Shown: positions 12,589-23,983 of the stretch, one piece after another
How the letters are laid out: each line of letters opens with the position of its first letter
Position numbering within the stretch: the first letter of the stretch is position 1
NCBI GenBank assembly: GCA_002794785.1
Contig: NBBA01000004.1
Coordinates: forward strand, 1,116,001-1,180,000
Direction of reading: 5' to 3'
Length of the DNA stretch: 64,000 nucleotides
From: Coniferiporia sulphurascens
Lineage: Eukaryota > Basidiomycota > Agaricomycetes > Hymenochaetales > Hymenochaetaceae
The notes under the pieces: model-generated
The model's database searches: none
What the model was told of the DNA's origin: nothing
What the model saw: the letters and a program-made list of their open reading frames with translations, nothing else
Made by a program: the position numbers and the translations under genes

Positions 12589-15119
12589 AAAGCGCGAAGT
12601 CCTCACTAATTACGGCCCTCCCGGTGCTAATCTTGGAGCGCCTCTATTTCTTTTGTGCTTGTTTCAAGATAATCGCCGTACTTACTCTGGTACATAGCTT
12701 GAGAAATAAATACGGTCAGATTCTTTCTAACCTAAAGTTGCTGGCATACCTGGTAGCTTAGATTGGGCTCGAAAACGTGCAATTGATTCCCTGTTGTGTG
12801 CGATAGCCGCAAGCTGGGCGTGCTTTATTGTTCCTACGGAGAGCAATTAGCCAGAACGATGAGGACGAGGGACGCTGGAGTGTACCAGAAACATGTATAA
12901 CATGTGGAATGTAGGGTTTCCCTTGCAATTTGCTTAGCAAAGTAACAGCACACCATACAATACGGTGGTGGTCTCTCGCTACTCTGACGATACAGAGATT
13001 GGTTGTTGGGGAGAAATACTTCACTGAGAACTAGGGCCTCAGAAAGTGCATCTCCCCGCCGCAGCCAGTCCTCTGAGCACTCACCCGTCAACGATGTCCC
13101 GACTGCTCCCCAGCCTACAACCCCGAAATTAGCCAGTACGCTTTCTCTAAGCGCAGACCATATGTGTTTTCCGTTTAGGCTCTCTGAAGGGAGATATGTC
13201 GCGCTTCCGTCCGCCGTACATGGGATGAACTCGATAAGTAACCATCTATTCTAACTCGAAAGTGTCAGTACGACAATAGCAACACGCCCTTGAAGTTGAC
13301 GCACCTTGAAGCGAACCATTCGTTACAAAACGTGCAGTGGTTGACCTTGGACGTGGACGTGGTAAGATACAAGGGCAGCGGGTCTGTCACCTTTTCTGGT
13401 CTTGAACCATTTCTACTTTCTACAGTCATGTACAACTCAGAGCGGGCGTCTCCCTTGCAGGTAGAACAATGTTCTGTCGGTCCACGTAGCGCACACGCTT
13501 TAAAAAAACTGGGTGGGTGTATTCCTGCTACGAAGACCTTCACCTTATGTGCGGCCTGTTCTATGGCGCTTTCGGAATCAGACGATCCTGGCCCTTGCCC
13601 GCAATTTTCAACCGTTTTCTGATCGCTACAGACACTTAAGGAGCTTGTTCACTCGGGAAACTCGCAAACGTGCGCCGAGCCATGCGTTCATGGGCCTTTT
13701 ACATTCTTCTCGGAATCTTTGAGGCCAGGGGAACGGAGCCTGAAATCGCAACCAGTTTTCAACCGGGATCTTTGCACGATATTTGGCTGCACACCACAGG
13801 GTCGTCGACAGACCTTCCTCGCGGCTTGGGACTACATTCTACGGCCGATGGATTCTCAAGACTTCGCCAAAATTTCTCAACCTTTTTCAAGCCTTACAAT
13901 TGAAGATTGACCGCCAAGGGGTAAGCCGACTGGCGTAGCGAATCAGTCGATGACTGCGTCTCGCTGGCGAGTATTCAATTTGTCTACTTCGTGTTCCTAA
14001 GAACCCCATACCAGTCCGGCCGAGCGCTACTAGACATTGCCAGAGGGAATGGGTTTGTCCAGACTTGCCCGGTCCGCGTGCCGACATTCCTTCGAACCAG
14101 CATGCTCGTTCAAGGCCGTGTTTGTCGGGACGGTGAAAAAAGGCAAGGGCACGTGCTTCGGGCAACATTGACTTAACCATATGAGATGGGCATCGTGTGA
14201 ATGCACGTTCCGGTTTTTTTATAGAGGCTTGACCTTCATTCAGGCACTTTTTATGCTTCCCCAGAAGACTTTACAGTCAGTCGGTCAGACGCTGATGACT
14301 TGTGCCCTGCTTTGGAGGTCCGACTATAACAGGCCCTGGGAAGCCGCAGCGTTACTAAGCGTCTTCACGCTGCTCGTTTCAAACCCCAGTTCCGCTTCGC
14401 ATCGTGAGCTTTATTCAGTGTCTTTGCCTCCGAAATCCGTCCTGGCCTCAACATTTTTCTGGTGCCTCAAATCTCAATCTGTATTCCACGCCCGCTTCTC
14501 TTAGTGTGTTCGGTTCCTGTACAATGAATGCCGCCGCCTTCCGCCCTCGCTCACAGGACTATTATATGGAATCTTCTGGCCTTCAATTTTCAACGCAACG
14601 CGGGAGTGCAGACTTTAAAGGCGTCTCCTTGACCCGGTAATGTGGGTTTTTTCTCATTCTCTGGTCCCTTATGCCGCACAGCGGCTCCGTGGGCCCAAAA
14701 TTGAACGACAGATGCCGAACTTATGAGCTAGGATACGGTTGTGCAGCATGCGCCCTCGAGTCGTCTACTCTAGGGTGCCTTACCCGTCTGAGTCCCAAAT
14801 GTGTGATCGCCGTTTAGAAGGAGTTACGTCTCCCGAAAGAAAATCTTGGCTCGCCGGAACCTTTGAGATCCACGAAATTTTAAGGAAATGAACGTCGCCT
14901 TTCGCATTCCGCTCCTCCCATCAGAGTAGGCACGACTACACTGACCTTCTGCCTTTGTTTATACCACTCAAGACCGATGTTGCGTTTCAGTTTTTCAGTT
15001 TGGTGGGATACAAAAGCAATCTGTACACCCCATGACCTTAGCCTTGGAACGTCCTTCGACATCCACGGGAAATCTCACATCTGCAACAATCTCTTCTCTG
15101 TCCTTTACCCATCTTTATT
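12589..15119 (+). other. Gene-poor stretch, no recognisable gene
   Basis: About 2.5 kb in which both strands carry only short open frames, broken by stops and without a recognisable domain. Open stretches around 13290-13900 and 14180-14640 on the plus strand have some bias but no motif that I know. I see neither terminal repeats nor transposase or reverse-transcriptase motifs. It may hold a decayed or fast-evolving gene. Confidence 0.5.
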
Positions 15120-15882
15120 ATGGTTACCCTCCCACCCTTTCAACTCTCTGCAGATACTGTGGTGCCGGTAGGCGGCAGCATTTACACGGTTGAAACCCTG
15201 GGATTTGCTCACTGGCTCGACAATGGGAACAACAATAACGTCTCTGACGGAAACCCCATTCTCGCTTGGTCGCAAAATAAACCTGTGACAACTAATCAAA
15301 TGGTAAACACGCCCCTACTATTAGTGGGCTCAGTTGAGATGGACTTATGCTCATTATCATAGTGGAAATATCTCGCTTATCCGACTACCAATGGAGATCT
15401 CGTTTTCACGCTGCAATCGGTCTCCACAATCGAGAAAGAGCCGAGCTTCAACGGCCTCGGGGGTTACGTCCGCGTGGATAGTACTGTAAGTAAGTTCCAA
15501 CCCCGTCGACAGAAAGGTCACAGTTATCTTCGTCAGGACAACAAATTAGTTCAAGGAGCGGAGCCCTTTGCTTGGAAACTTATCGAAGCCGCACCAACTA
15601 TTTACAAGTGAGGGCACCTCGTATTTTATGAGTCCGGGGGTAGACTGATATCTGTTTTTTGCTTTTCTAGAATAACGCCATTTGACAACATATTCTCTTC
15701 CGATGGAGAACTCGTTGCTACAGACATGAGTAGCGTACGTACTTCAGTTGCAGAATCCATATGCGACACTCAACACATTGTACCTTAAGGATATCGAAAC
15801 TAGCAACCCCACAGAAAACCAGGTGGCGTTGCAGTTCGACTTGACCTCGCTACCGCAGCTCTGGACATTCAATAAGCTGTAA
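15120..15882 (+). CDS. Small secreted-type or cytosolic beta-rich protein, copy A (beta-trefoil-like), 177 aa
   Basis: Five exons: 15120-15302, 15363-15485, 15537-15607, 15671-15734 and 15790-15882, total 178 codons with every join in frame. There is no signal peptide. The protein is a run of short beta-strand patterns ending in aromatic residues (FAHWLDNG, KYLAYPTTNGDLVFTL, NKLVQGAEPFAWKL, LPQLWTF). These resemble the three-fold repeats of beta-trefoil proteins such as ricin-B-like lectins and the basidiomycete protease inhibitors (mycocypins). This is a fold-level guess; I cannot assign a family. Copy B at 17320-18075 has the same exon plan and about half its residues. The N-terminal segment MVxLxPxQLSAxxVxPxxGS is shared. 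A role in defence against grazers or proteases would fit the fold but is inference. Confidence 0.75.
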
Positions 15883-17319
15883 GGTACAGCATATCCGGTA
15901 TCGCGTAAACCGTTACGGTTAGTCTCCGTATGTACATGGTTTTCAGGATACCGCTGGAGGAACGGGAAATCTAGCAAATTCTCGTGTCGATCTTCGCGAA
16001 AAATGTAGAGGATAATTTTTGAACGATGCTTAAATAAAATAAATAAAACCGCTGGCTATGCCGGTAGCTTTGTTGTCAGATGAGTATATCGTGACAGCAA
16101 GCCCCTGATTAACTGGATTGACGTGTTATTATGCTGTGTTTACGCGACTTAACCACGTGACGTTTTTACTATGGGACGAAACTTTGGGAACGAGAGTCGT
16201 TCACATCACACTTGCAGGTCATCATATCAGCTTCTCAACAGGTGCTTGATTTAATTTCTACTTACACCAGTATTGACTCACGCGCCATTATGATGAACGC
16301 TCACTCCATTTAGTGACGAATTTAGTGCCAGTGGGCCTCGAACTGTGTATCAAACAGCTACTGGCCCTGTTGATCAACCTAGAACCATTGCGGTGGCGCC
16401 GCCGTGAAATTTTCTCTCAAGCATATTGCACCATACTGAACGCATGGTGACGAACACAAACAGGTACGGGCTTGTGCATGACTAAGATTAGCCGCGATGC
16501 AATAAACGGCGTCGCACTTTCCTTCTCGCAGTTTAATGCTTTCGGATAGTCTCATGACCTTGTACAAGCTGCATCTTTTCTGTCACCCTTCATCCCTAAT
16601 GTATTGACGAATATTTTTTTCAGGGTCTTTATATACAAACTGGTGGCCCATCCGACGCTCGGCGCTTTACTAAGGTTTCACACTCGCTTCTCTCTAGGTC
16701 TCTCCTGTTAGTCCTAACTTGGAGTTACCTTTGCCGGAAATATGCAGGGACGATACGGGTAACCCCTGTTGTCTGAATATAACTTGCAGGATCGCGATTT
16801 CCTTCGTGATGTGGCGAACTCTTTCCGCGAGCGTCGATCCTCTGGGGGTTATGGCGATCTTCTCGGACCTTGAGATTAAAGCAATGGTCAGCAGTACCTG
16901 CCTATACTAGTATTCAAATCATCTCAGTGTGCTCGTCTGAAGTCCTTACGACCTCGGGCTCCCACTCATCAGCAACTTCCGTAGAAGATGTCAATTGCAT
17001 GCGGTCCTTTCTCTCGAAAAGGCAGCGTCTGGTCCCCAATGAAGGGATCTTTCAGGGCAAGGAGCACTGGCAATTTCTCTGTCATTGTCTGTTCGCCGCT
17101 CCTGGGCGCGAAAGCTGGGCGGATCTTTCTTTCGCCTCTATCATTTAGTGCTGGTGCCTTTGCGTGAGCTGGTGGAACAGCAGAGACGTATAAAAGCAAG
17201 ATGCTTTACACTCAATTATCTCCAGCCTAAGAGACATCCTCTGGGGCAGCTACAGAAAGACCCGCTTTTCTTAAGAACCTCTTTCAATCCGCAGACTTCG
17301 TCTCTTACATACTGCTCTA
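15883..17319 (+). other. Intergenic stretch with a possible decayed third trefoil copy
   Basis: No intact gene. Around 16610-16925 there are fragments that resemble the neighbouring paralogs: a pyrimidine-rich acceptor followed by a KLV-type stretch, then IFSDLEIKAMVSS at about 16857-16895, comparable to IFSSDGELVATDMSS of copy A and VFSDSGRLVATDVNS of copy B. The frame is interrupted. The similarity is short and was judged by eye. Confidence 0.3.
17189..17196 (+). promoter_or_regulatory. TATA box of copy B
   Basis: TATAAAAG lies about 125 nt before the ATG at 17320 and is followed by a pyrimidine-rich leader, a typical position for a fungal TATA element. Confidence 0.5.
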
Positions 17320-18075
17320 ATGGTCGCACTCGCCCCCATTCAGCTTTCCGCGAGCGCCGTGACTCCATCCAGCGGTAGCAGCTATATCATCCAGAACCTA
17401 GGTTTCGGTCATGTTCTCGACGACGAAAGCTCGTCTACCGCAGATGGGAACCCCATCCTTTCGGACACGGAAGAGTCCAACTCGGCTGGCCAACTTGTAG
17501 GCCGTGATCATATTTTCACCCCGAGAGGAAGAAAGCTCACGAAAGTCACCTAGTGGACTTACCTCACCTACCCAACGAGCGATGGCAGCACTGTGTTCAC
17601 ACTCCAGTCGCTGTTCACGTCCCAGCACGAACCCAGCTTCGACGGTCGTGGTGGTTTTATTCGCATAGACTCCACTGTAAATATACAAGTTTAGGCGAGC
17701 TGAATGCATGCTTACCTGGTATTTTCAGACCAACAAACTTGTCCAGGGAGGTGCGCCTATGGCCTGGACGCTTCTTGAGGTGGCTCCAAGCATTTACCAG
17801 TACGTGTACCTCCCATCATAAACTAGTCTGCGGACCACTATAAATGCGTTCGTCGGTCTCATTCTTCAGGTTCACGCCTTACGATGACGTTTTCTCGGAC
17901 AGCGGAAGACTCGTGGCTACCGATGTCAACAGTGTATGTACCAAGAGTCTACAGTATTCCCAATATACTCATGTTCATCCTTCAAAAGGCTATTGACACC
18001 ACGACTCCCACCAACAACCAGGTGGAGCTGCAGATTAATATCCAGTCTCTCGAGCAGCTCTGGACCTTCAACTAG
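17320..18075 (+). CDS. Small beta-rich protein, copy B (beta-trefoil-like), 173 aa
   Basis: Five exons, 17320-17496, 17554-17676, 17729-17799, 17870-17933 and 17989-18075, total 174 codons. Exons 2, 3 and 4 have exactly the same lengths as in copy A (123, 71 and 64 nt) and all intron phases agree, so the two genes arose by tandem duplication. The protein repeats the same pattern (YIIQNLGFGHVLDD, TYPTSDGSTVFTLQS, NKLVQGGAPMAWTLLE, YDDVFSDSGRLVATDVNS, LEQLWTFN). It has no cysteine-rich region and no signal peptide. The TATA box upstream suggests that it is expressed. Divergence is spread over the protein, with glycine, aromatic and VQG positions kept. Function unknown; lectin or protease inhibitor of trefoil fold is the working idea. 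Confidence 0.78.
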
Positions 18076-18723
18076 AACAAGTCCGTAAGCGGTAATTAAG
18101 TCTGCCATCGCAAATGAGCGATAGGGATGGCCAATAAGTCTGTAAGTCGAGGTGATGGGTCCAAGGGCTTCTTGTATAAGCTTCCGTTTTATTTTTTTGA
18201 ATACTTGGGTATTTTGGCCGTTCGTGAGGTCTTGATTTATAGTGGCATGTAAATTGAATAAATTTAACAAAGGGACTTTGAATGGTTGGTTACCGTTAAC
18301 CTATCGCGCCGTGCACAATTTTTTCTAGTAAGACTTCCAGATTGGTCGTTGCTACAGGTACAGAACGAAAAAGAAAATTTACATCAGCCTCCCTTCGGCC
18401 TCCCGGGACGACCAAGGACCATTGAACGATTTTGAACGAACTTCCTTGTGAAATGGTGTTGCTGTCATCGCAAATAAATGCTGAGCTTCCGATTATTCGC
18501 GTTGTTTCAGTACTTTCGAAGCCATATGAGGGACTTAGCGCCTAAAGAAAGGCACAAAAATGGTACACAAGGAAAATCAAATGTATTACAAGTAATAAGA
18601 TGCCCAAAGTACTCGTCATTTTACACCATGATTGGCACGTCAGGAACGTGCCTAATACATGTAACTAAGGTCCCTGTTCTTCTAACTCTTCAAGCCGTGC
18701 TACTTGCCTGGAGAACGCACGTA
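18076..18723 (+). other. Intergenic, nothing recognised
   Basis: About 650 bp between the trefoil copy B and the end of the CK2 beta gene, AT-rich, with no supported open frame. It must contain the two facing 3' ends. Confidence 0.5.
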
Positions 18724-19790
18724 TCATGAGGATTGACGTGGGGAAACCATATCAATAAGAAGGCCGCACCTGTCCCTTCCCGCCTCCTGCCATCGCTGCA
18801 GCTTCGCGATTTCGTGTACCTGGAAACCGAATATCTTCGGCCGATACCGCTCTGCCTTTAGCGCCGCTGCTGCGGTACTCACACCCTCACCGACACCTTC
18901 CGCAAGCGCCTCCGGGTCCTCACGCGCGCGTCGACGCCGTGCACTGTCACCTGCATCGCTGCTGCGCACGCTGCCCGAGAGTAAGGGCGTCAAGTCCGGT
19001 GGCCCGCTCTTGGGTGGAATCATCCCGGGGTACACGATGAAGAGCATGTGCGGGAAGGATGTACCGAAGTACGCGCCGTCAATCGAGCCATGCCGCGAAG
19101 ATTTAGGCGAGTAGATGTCCTCGCACCGTCCGCAGTAGAGCTTTACGGACTTCTCATACGGGACATCGCTGAGTCCGACGGGGAGGAGCGGCTGGGATTG
19201 GCAAAGAACGCGCGGACAGCGACCGAAGTCCGCTTTCTTGTATTTCTCAAGCTGGGGCAGAGTCAGGCGTCAAATCACTAAAGATCGGATTTTTGTACCA
19301 TTTTTGCGAGGCCCCGGGAGGTAATGATCCACCTTGCATGGATAAGGCCATATAGAAGGCGAGCCTGTACGTCCAATGATCCCCGGAACTCGTCCGCGAT
19401 CTCGTCGTCTGGAAGCAAAGTCTGTCAACATGTGCTGAAACAAGCCCGCGAGAATGCACACCGAGATTATCGGTGATGAGGTCAAGCGCCTGCGAATAGT
19501 TTTGAACCTCAGTATTCAGGCCCGTGAGGTTGAAGCGGTCGAGGATGTAATCCTCCTCGACCTCGCAGAAGTATTCATTGCCCTTTGAAGAAAGAAACCA
19601 GGAGATCCACTTTTTATTGTCGGACAACAAATCAGTCGTTTATTTCGTATAGTTGTAAAATTTGCATTACAGAGCTGTAAAAGACAGAGAGGATGTGATT
19701 CATGACTGGTTTTGTGGGTGAAAGCACCACGACGTACTTTGAGTAGTCCGAGTCTGATCCTGTCGAGATTTCCTCCACTGCTCGACGCAT
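18724..19790 (-). CDS. Casein kinase 2 regulatory (beta) subunit
   Basis: The start is ATG at 19790 ([15 protein letters not shown]). Exon 1 joins across an intron to [22 protein letters not shown], the N-terminal hallmark of CK2 beta, with FNLTGLN following. Later exons give [11 protein letters not shown] and [17 protein letters not shown]. The zinc-finger cysteines are CPRVLC and [10 protein letters not shown], and the dimer and C-terminal region is [17 protein letters not shown]. The family forms the stable dimer at the centre of the CK2 holoenzyme and steers substrate choice. Between VYP and [12 protein letters not shown] this copy has an insertion of about 60 mostly charged or small residues where animal CK2 beta runs straight on. 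It ends at 18724. It is head-to-head with the DENND6-like gene, 272 bp apart. Confidence 0.9.
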
Positions 19791-20062
19791 AATCAGTGTT
19801 CAGAGAAGACTCTTCGCAGTATTGCGGGGTTGAGGGTCACTAACTTGTTCACAAGGGGACGAACAATGGACGACAAGTGGGGGATGGAGGTCAAGTTTGT
19901 TCATCGCGGCCGCATGGCAACTGCCGCGCTTGGAGGATTGGAACTTAGCGTGGGCCTGGCCCGTTGAGATTCCGAGCCAGCCTCATCACGGAACTGTCGC
20001 TTCATCTATGGTCTGCTGCTCTCACTATCACATTCATCTGCATCACAGCCTCGGAGTTGGCC

Positions 20063-22246
20063 ATGGATCTCGGGCTGGTCGACGTGAACGATGACTCGGC
20101 GTTGTTCTTGAAGTCTCCAAGACCGCAACTCATACTCCCTGAACGAGGCGCCCGAAGGCCGTCTTCGTTGTATACATCTCCTTCGCTTCAAGACATGGAG
20201 GAGAGGCAGTCTCGAAACAAGCCGTCGCGCTTGTCCTCTCCTCGTCTGTCGCGGTCACAGACTCTCCCCAGGTTCTACCCCAGGAGTCCCGTACGCGACA
20301 AGGCTTTGGGCTCATTAGACGCATCTTTGGCGGCAGACGTAGTCTCGAAGTTAAGAAGATGGATAATTTGCGTTCTCATCGGTTAGTTTCGAACTACCTA
20401 TCAGAGGACATCGGTACTGAAGAGAGGTTACAGTAAACTTTGACCTCGACTTGGGACCCGTCATCGACGGCGTCTGTCCGTCCTTCCCATTGTCGACTTC
20501 CGAAAGAGAGAACATGTAGGCACTTAGCTTCTCCCACGCTGAAACAGTGTTGACTTTTCTTTCTCAGATGTTTCTCATCCTTCCCCGATTCCTTTCGTCA
20601 TGAGGAAGGAAGTGAAGCGCATACGTTCCGAATACGAGAGTCATTACCGAATAAGATTGACGACGAAGAATTCGATTACGACGGTCGGAGGGCTGTTCCT
20701 ACTCAGGATGGCTTCCTATATGGATTCTCGCACTTCTCACGGCGGAGAGACGACTCGTCAATACGCGGGTATGATCAGGTAAGGAGTGCATCTTTTCTCT
20801 TAAAGAATGTAAATTTAAGCTGCGAACTGTGTAGCGTTCAATAATTGTCCTCACGCATAATCCATGGCCTGCCCTTTTTACTGAACTGGTAAATCGCCTT
20901 GGGCCCATGTATCTCGTCCACGGAGGACCCATGCTGGAATCGGCCTGTCATAACATTGCCAGTTGGTGAGTAGGGGCATTGAGCGTCATATCATCGTGCG
21001 CTCAGGATTACACCGTCATCGTAAGAACAGGCCTCCGCCCACCGCAGGAGACACCTTGGAATTAGGGTTTCTTGGATGTGTCCTCAACGTGGAGCTTCCA
21101 GGAAACATTGATCAACAGCAATCCACTGAAACACGGTACTTCCGTGAAAAGTTTGACCCTCAGTTACACGTATGTAATTTATCCAATCTACTAGTAATCT
21201 TGCCTGTTGACAAATAGCAGATTCTGGCGTCCATCGCACCTCTCACACCCTCACCCCTGTGTTTATTCGCTGCATCAATATCGCATATATGGTCGATATG
21301 GGAATGTGTCCTTCTTTACGAACCTCTCCTTATTTTTGGCCAATCTCCAGCCATGACAAGTCAGGCTGTTTGGTGGCTGCTTGATGTGTTGAGGCCGGTA
21401 TGACCGACTAAGTTTCTTGTATTCTGAGATGTTTATACTGTTTCCCAAAGATACCCTTTGCCGGTGACTTCCGCCCATATTTCACCATCCACGACAAGGA
21501 TTACCATTCTTTGGTAAACAAGAACAAACCGAAAGCTGGGCTACTTCTCGGTGTGACCAACCCGCTGTTCGAGAATGTTTGCAAGCATTGGCCACACAAG
21601 CTCAGTCTGGGAAGGGCTGTAGATTCTTCGGCGTACGTCCTATTCTGAAAGTCTTTTGATATATTAACTAAGAAAATTTTGTTCGTGTAGACGGACGGGT
21701 GCAGCCAAGAAGGCAATTATAGCCACCCCACCGCCTGGATGGCAGACAAGAACGCACAATCGGTACATCTCAAAGGATCGTGAGTTGCTGAAGCGTCTAG
21801 AGTCAGCCATAAAGGGAGGGGGAACTATAGGCAAGTCAAAAAGATTAATCAAAGTGTCGATTTTATTGACAAGATTTTCCTCAGATGCTGACGGCAAAAT
21901 TGCCATGCTTTTACGGCGTCATTTCACCACGCGTGCCGTCCAGTTTCTTGTTCCCCTCAATCGATACCTTAATACCCTCATTCCTGCACCTTTGACCAGC
22001 ACCTCCAATAACTCTAGCTCATCGTCCCTCACCAACTCCACGCAACGGCAAAGCCCACAGTCTTTAAAGGCTTTTAATCGAGATCATTTCTTCGCGTCGC
22101 TGAAGGCTCACGGGTCTCCCCTCCCTTTTCGAAGTGCCGCAAAACAACGAGAGTTCTATGACAGATGGTTACGGAGCTCAGCTTTTGGTTTGTGGATGGC
22201 GAGACAGGAAGAAGCGATTAATAAATTCCTACACAAGCCCTCTTAA
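20063..22246 (+). CDS. DENND6/FAM116-like DENN-domain protein (Rab GEF)
   Basis: The start is ATG 20063 (MDLGLVDVNDDSA). Exon 1 ends at 20381 and joins in frame to VNFDLDLGPVIDGVCPS, the start of the upstream DENN region. Further exons give VVILTHNPWPALF, a conserved DENND6 segment; LLYEPLLIFGQSPAMTSQAVW, the core DENN motif; and ITNP-type FRPYFTIHD and LLGVTNPLFEN. The C-terminal part has DADGKIAMLLRRHF, FLVPLNRYL and a final PLPFRSAAKQREFYDRW. Length and order agree with DENND6 proteins, which act as guanine exchange factors for endocytic Rabs in animals. The leader (residues 30-100) is Ser/Pro/Arg-rich. Exon joins in the middle were followed by homology rather than one by one. Confidence 0.82.
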
Positions 22247-22633
22247 GGAGCACATTATTTTCTTCGTTTTCTAGGCATATGTGTATTGCTATGATTTGTT
22301 CTGTGGGCCCGGATTTGTAGCGACTCCGGTGCTTTCGACCCGTGGACGATAATATACAAAGGTATTGCATGACAAAACGCGAGATATTCCCCCTCGTAGA
22401 TGGTATTGAACTCTACCTGCGGCGGGCTATCACGGAATGCTCATATACCGCCGTGCAGAATTCGAATGTAAAGTTGCACGTGTTGTTTCAGCCTTTACAT
22501 TCCGTACCCATCAACGTTCCTTCAGATAATCTAAAACCTGCTTGACCTTTGGACTATGGCTGCTCTGAACTACCGCGCGAGCGAGGCGATCTTGAAAAGA
22601 GCAAATGATGAAAAGGACTAAGACATCGACAAA
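22247..22633 (+). other. Intergenic, nothing recognised
   Basis: About 390 bp between two 3' ends (the DENND6-like gene and the AbrB-like ORF). The only open frame, 22342-22545 plus, has no recognisable domain. Confidence 0.5.
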
Positions 22634-22861
22634 TTACGCCTCACCACTATCGCTACCTGTCGGTGCAATTGCAAAGTATGTTGGACCCCACCCACTTAAG
22701 GACAACTGAACACCAGCATCAGAGCCTTGTTCTGGCCTCCATCCCAAAGCCTCAGCCAAGGTCTTATCAATATAGAGTGTTTGATTGTCCAGAATCACTT
22801 TATGCTCAGAGGGACGTTGCGAAGTTGTGCCGGTCGCCATGGATCTGACATGAGTGCGCAT
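22634..22861 (-). CDS. Small protein, possible AbrB/MazE-fold antitoxin-like, 75 aa
   Basis: A single open frame from ATG at 22861 (a second in-frame ATG lies at 22840) to a stop at 22634. The frame stays open further upstream, so an extra 5' exon is possible. After a short basic leader, the core reads HKVILDNQTLYIDKTLAEALGW, RPEQGSDAG, then a strand-rich end VQLSLSGWGPTYFAIAP. The pattern strand, (L/I)-(Y/P)-(I)-(D/P)-K, short helix ending ALGW, a polar turn and two closing strands resembles the SpoVT-AbrB/MazE swapped-hairpin domain (compare consensus IPKEIREALGLKPGD). Its start faces the start of a Doc-type Fic gene 274 bp away. In bacteria AbrB-type antitoxins are partners of several toxin families. 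The fold call and any antitoxin role are inference from pattern only. Confidence 0.45.
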   Translation of the reverse strand: MRTHVRSMATGTTSQRPSEHKVILDNQTLYIDKTLAEALGWRPEQGSDAGVQLSLSGWGPTYFAIAPTGSDSGEA

Positions 22862-23135
22862 GGCACCGAGATATTGTCGGCAAAACATTGAGGACAAACC
22901 AGTGATACCAGGTGGTAACATTTCGTGAAAAATATGGACTTGGAGTTGAGACACAGAAAAGTCAGCGCAGAATGACTTCAATTGCAACAGAACTGACCGC
23001 CACGGGTAATCACAAACGCGCGCTCCATATTTTTTGAGACTTTCGGCGAGTCCGTTGCAAACAGTCACGTGCTCGTCCGGTTTCCGCGTTGTTCACCTGG
23101 TATGTCGTAGCCTGACTTGCAGGTATACCGCGACG
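22862..23135. promoter_or_regulatory. Shared intergenic promoter region of AbrB-like ORF and Doc-type gene
   Basis: These 274 bp separate two divergent starts and so must hold both promoters. A pyrimidine-rich CTGACTTGCAG at 23112-23122 just before the plus-strand start could be the acceptor of a 5' UTR intron. No clear TATA box was found. Confidence 0.4.
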
Positions 23136-23672
23136 ATGGTCGCTCATGCTCCTCGACTAGCTCGTCTGTTCTCACCAACTTTTGCTCGCGCAATAAATGC
23201 CCAGATTGTTTACCCAGCATCTTCACAGGTGGTCAAACCTAATGAACTTGAGTCTGCCTTGGCGAGACCGCTACATAGAGCGCATTACCAGCCGGAGACG
23301 ACCGCGGCTGAACTCGCCGCCAGTTTATCCTATGGTATCATAAAAGGTTGGTTGACTTATGAAGTCCATTTTCTCCTGTCCGTTACTTACTATTCTTGTT
23401 ATGGGTAGGGCATCCGTTTTTGGACGGCAACAAAAGAACTGGTTGAACAAACCTGTCTATTAGTCGTGATCACTGAGCTCACAAGTTTCCTTTCAGCTTT
23501 CTTTTTAGCGAACGAATATCTGCGTGCGCAAGGCCTTCCTGGCTTAGCAGATGGGGGACAAGTAGGAGAGGTGTATAAGGATGTGCACGAATTGGTCGAG
23601 CGTCACATCGGAGTGGCTAGTGGCCAGTTGGGTGCAGATGCTCTATTAGCGGTGGAAGATAAAGAAACTTAA
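23136..23672 (+). CDS. Doc-type Fic-domain protein, intron-containing copy, 139 aa
   Basis: Three exons, 23136-23346, 23409-23441 and 23497-23672, total 140 codons. The protein has the Doc (death-on-curing) layout: a helical lead-in with NELESALARP and AASLSYGI, the catalytic loop HPF-L-DGNKR, then LANEYLRAQG and a C-terminal helix region. HxFx(D/N)xNKR is the Doc signature; classical Fic AMP-transferases have HxFx(D/E)GNGR. In bacteria Doc phosphorylates EF-Tu and is held by an antitoxin. What this fungal protein modifies is unknown. The middle exon is only 33 nt and carries almost exactly the catalytic loop. The introns show the gene is established in the fungal genome. It converges on a paralog 311 bp downstream, and diverges from the AbrB-like ORF. 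Confidence 0.85.
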
Positions 23673-23983
23673 TAACAATAATTTGTCCCACCCTTATCTC
23701 ATCATATTTGCACATAGGTCTCAGAAAATTAACCGGGGCACTCGACATAGGCAAGGACGTGATCAATAAGTCTCTTTTGTAAAACAAATCAACAGCAGGT
23801 CACGCAACCACTCTCACAGCCAGAAAATAACGATCAAACTGGAACAAGGTTTTGTGCTCGATTGCAAGTGAAGTATGTTGATTACAGGCAGACAGCGTCC
23901 TTTATGCATGATACTCACGAGCCTATTTGTCAAAACGGATTGATGAGATACCGGAAACGTTGGACAACGGAATGTGCACCCAT

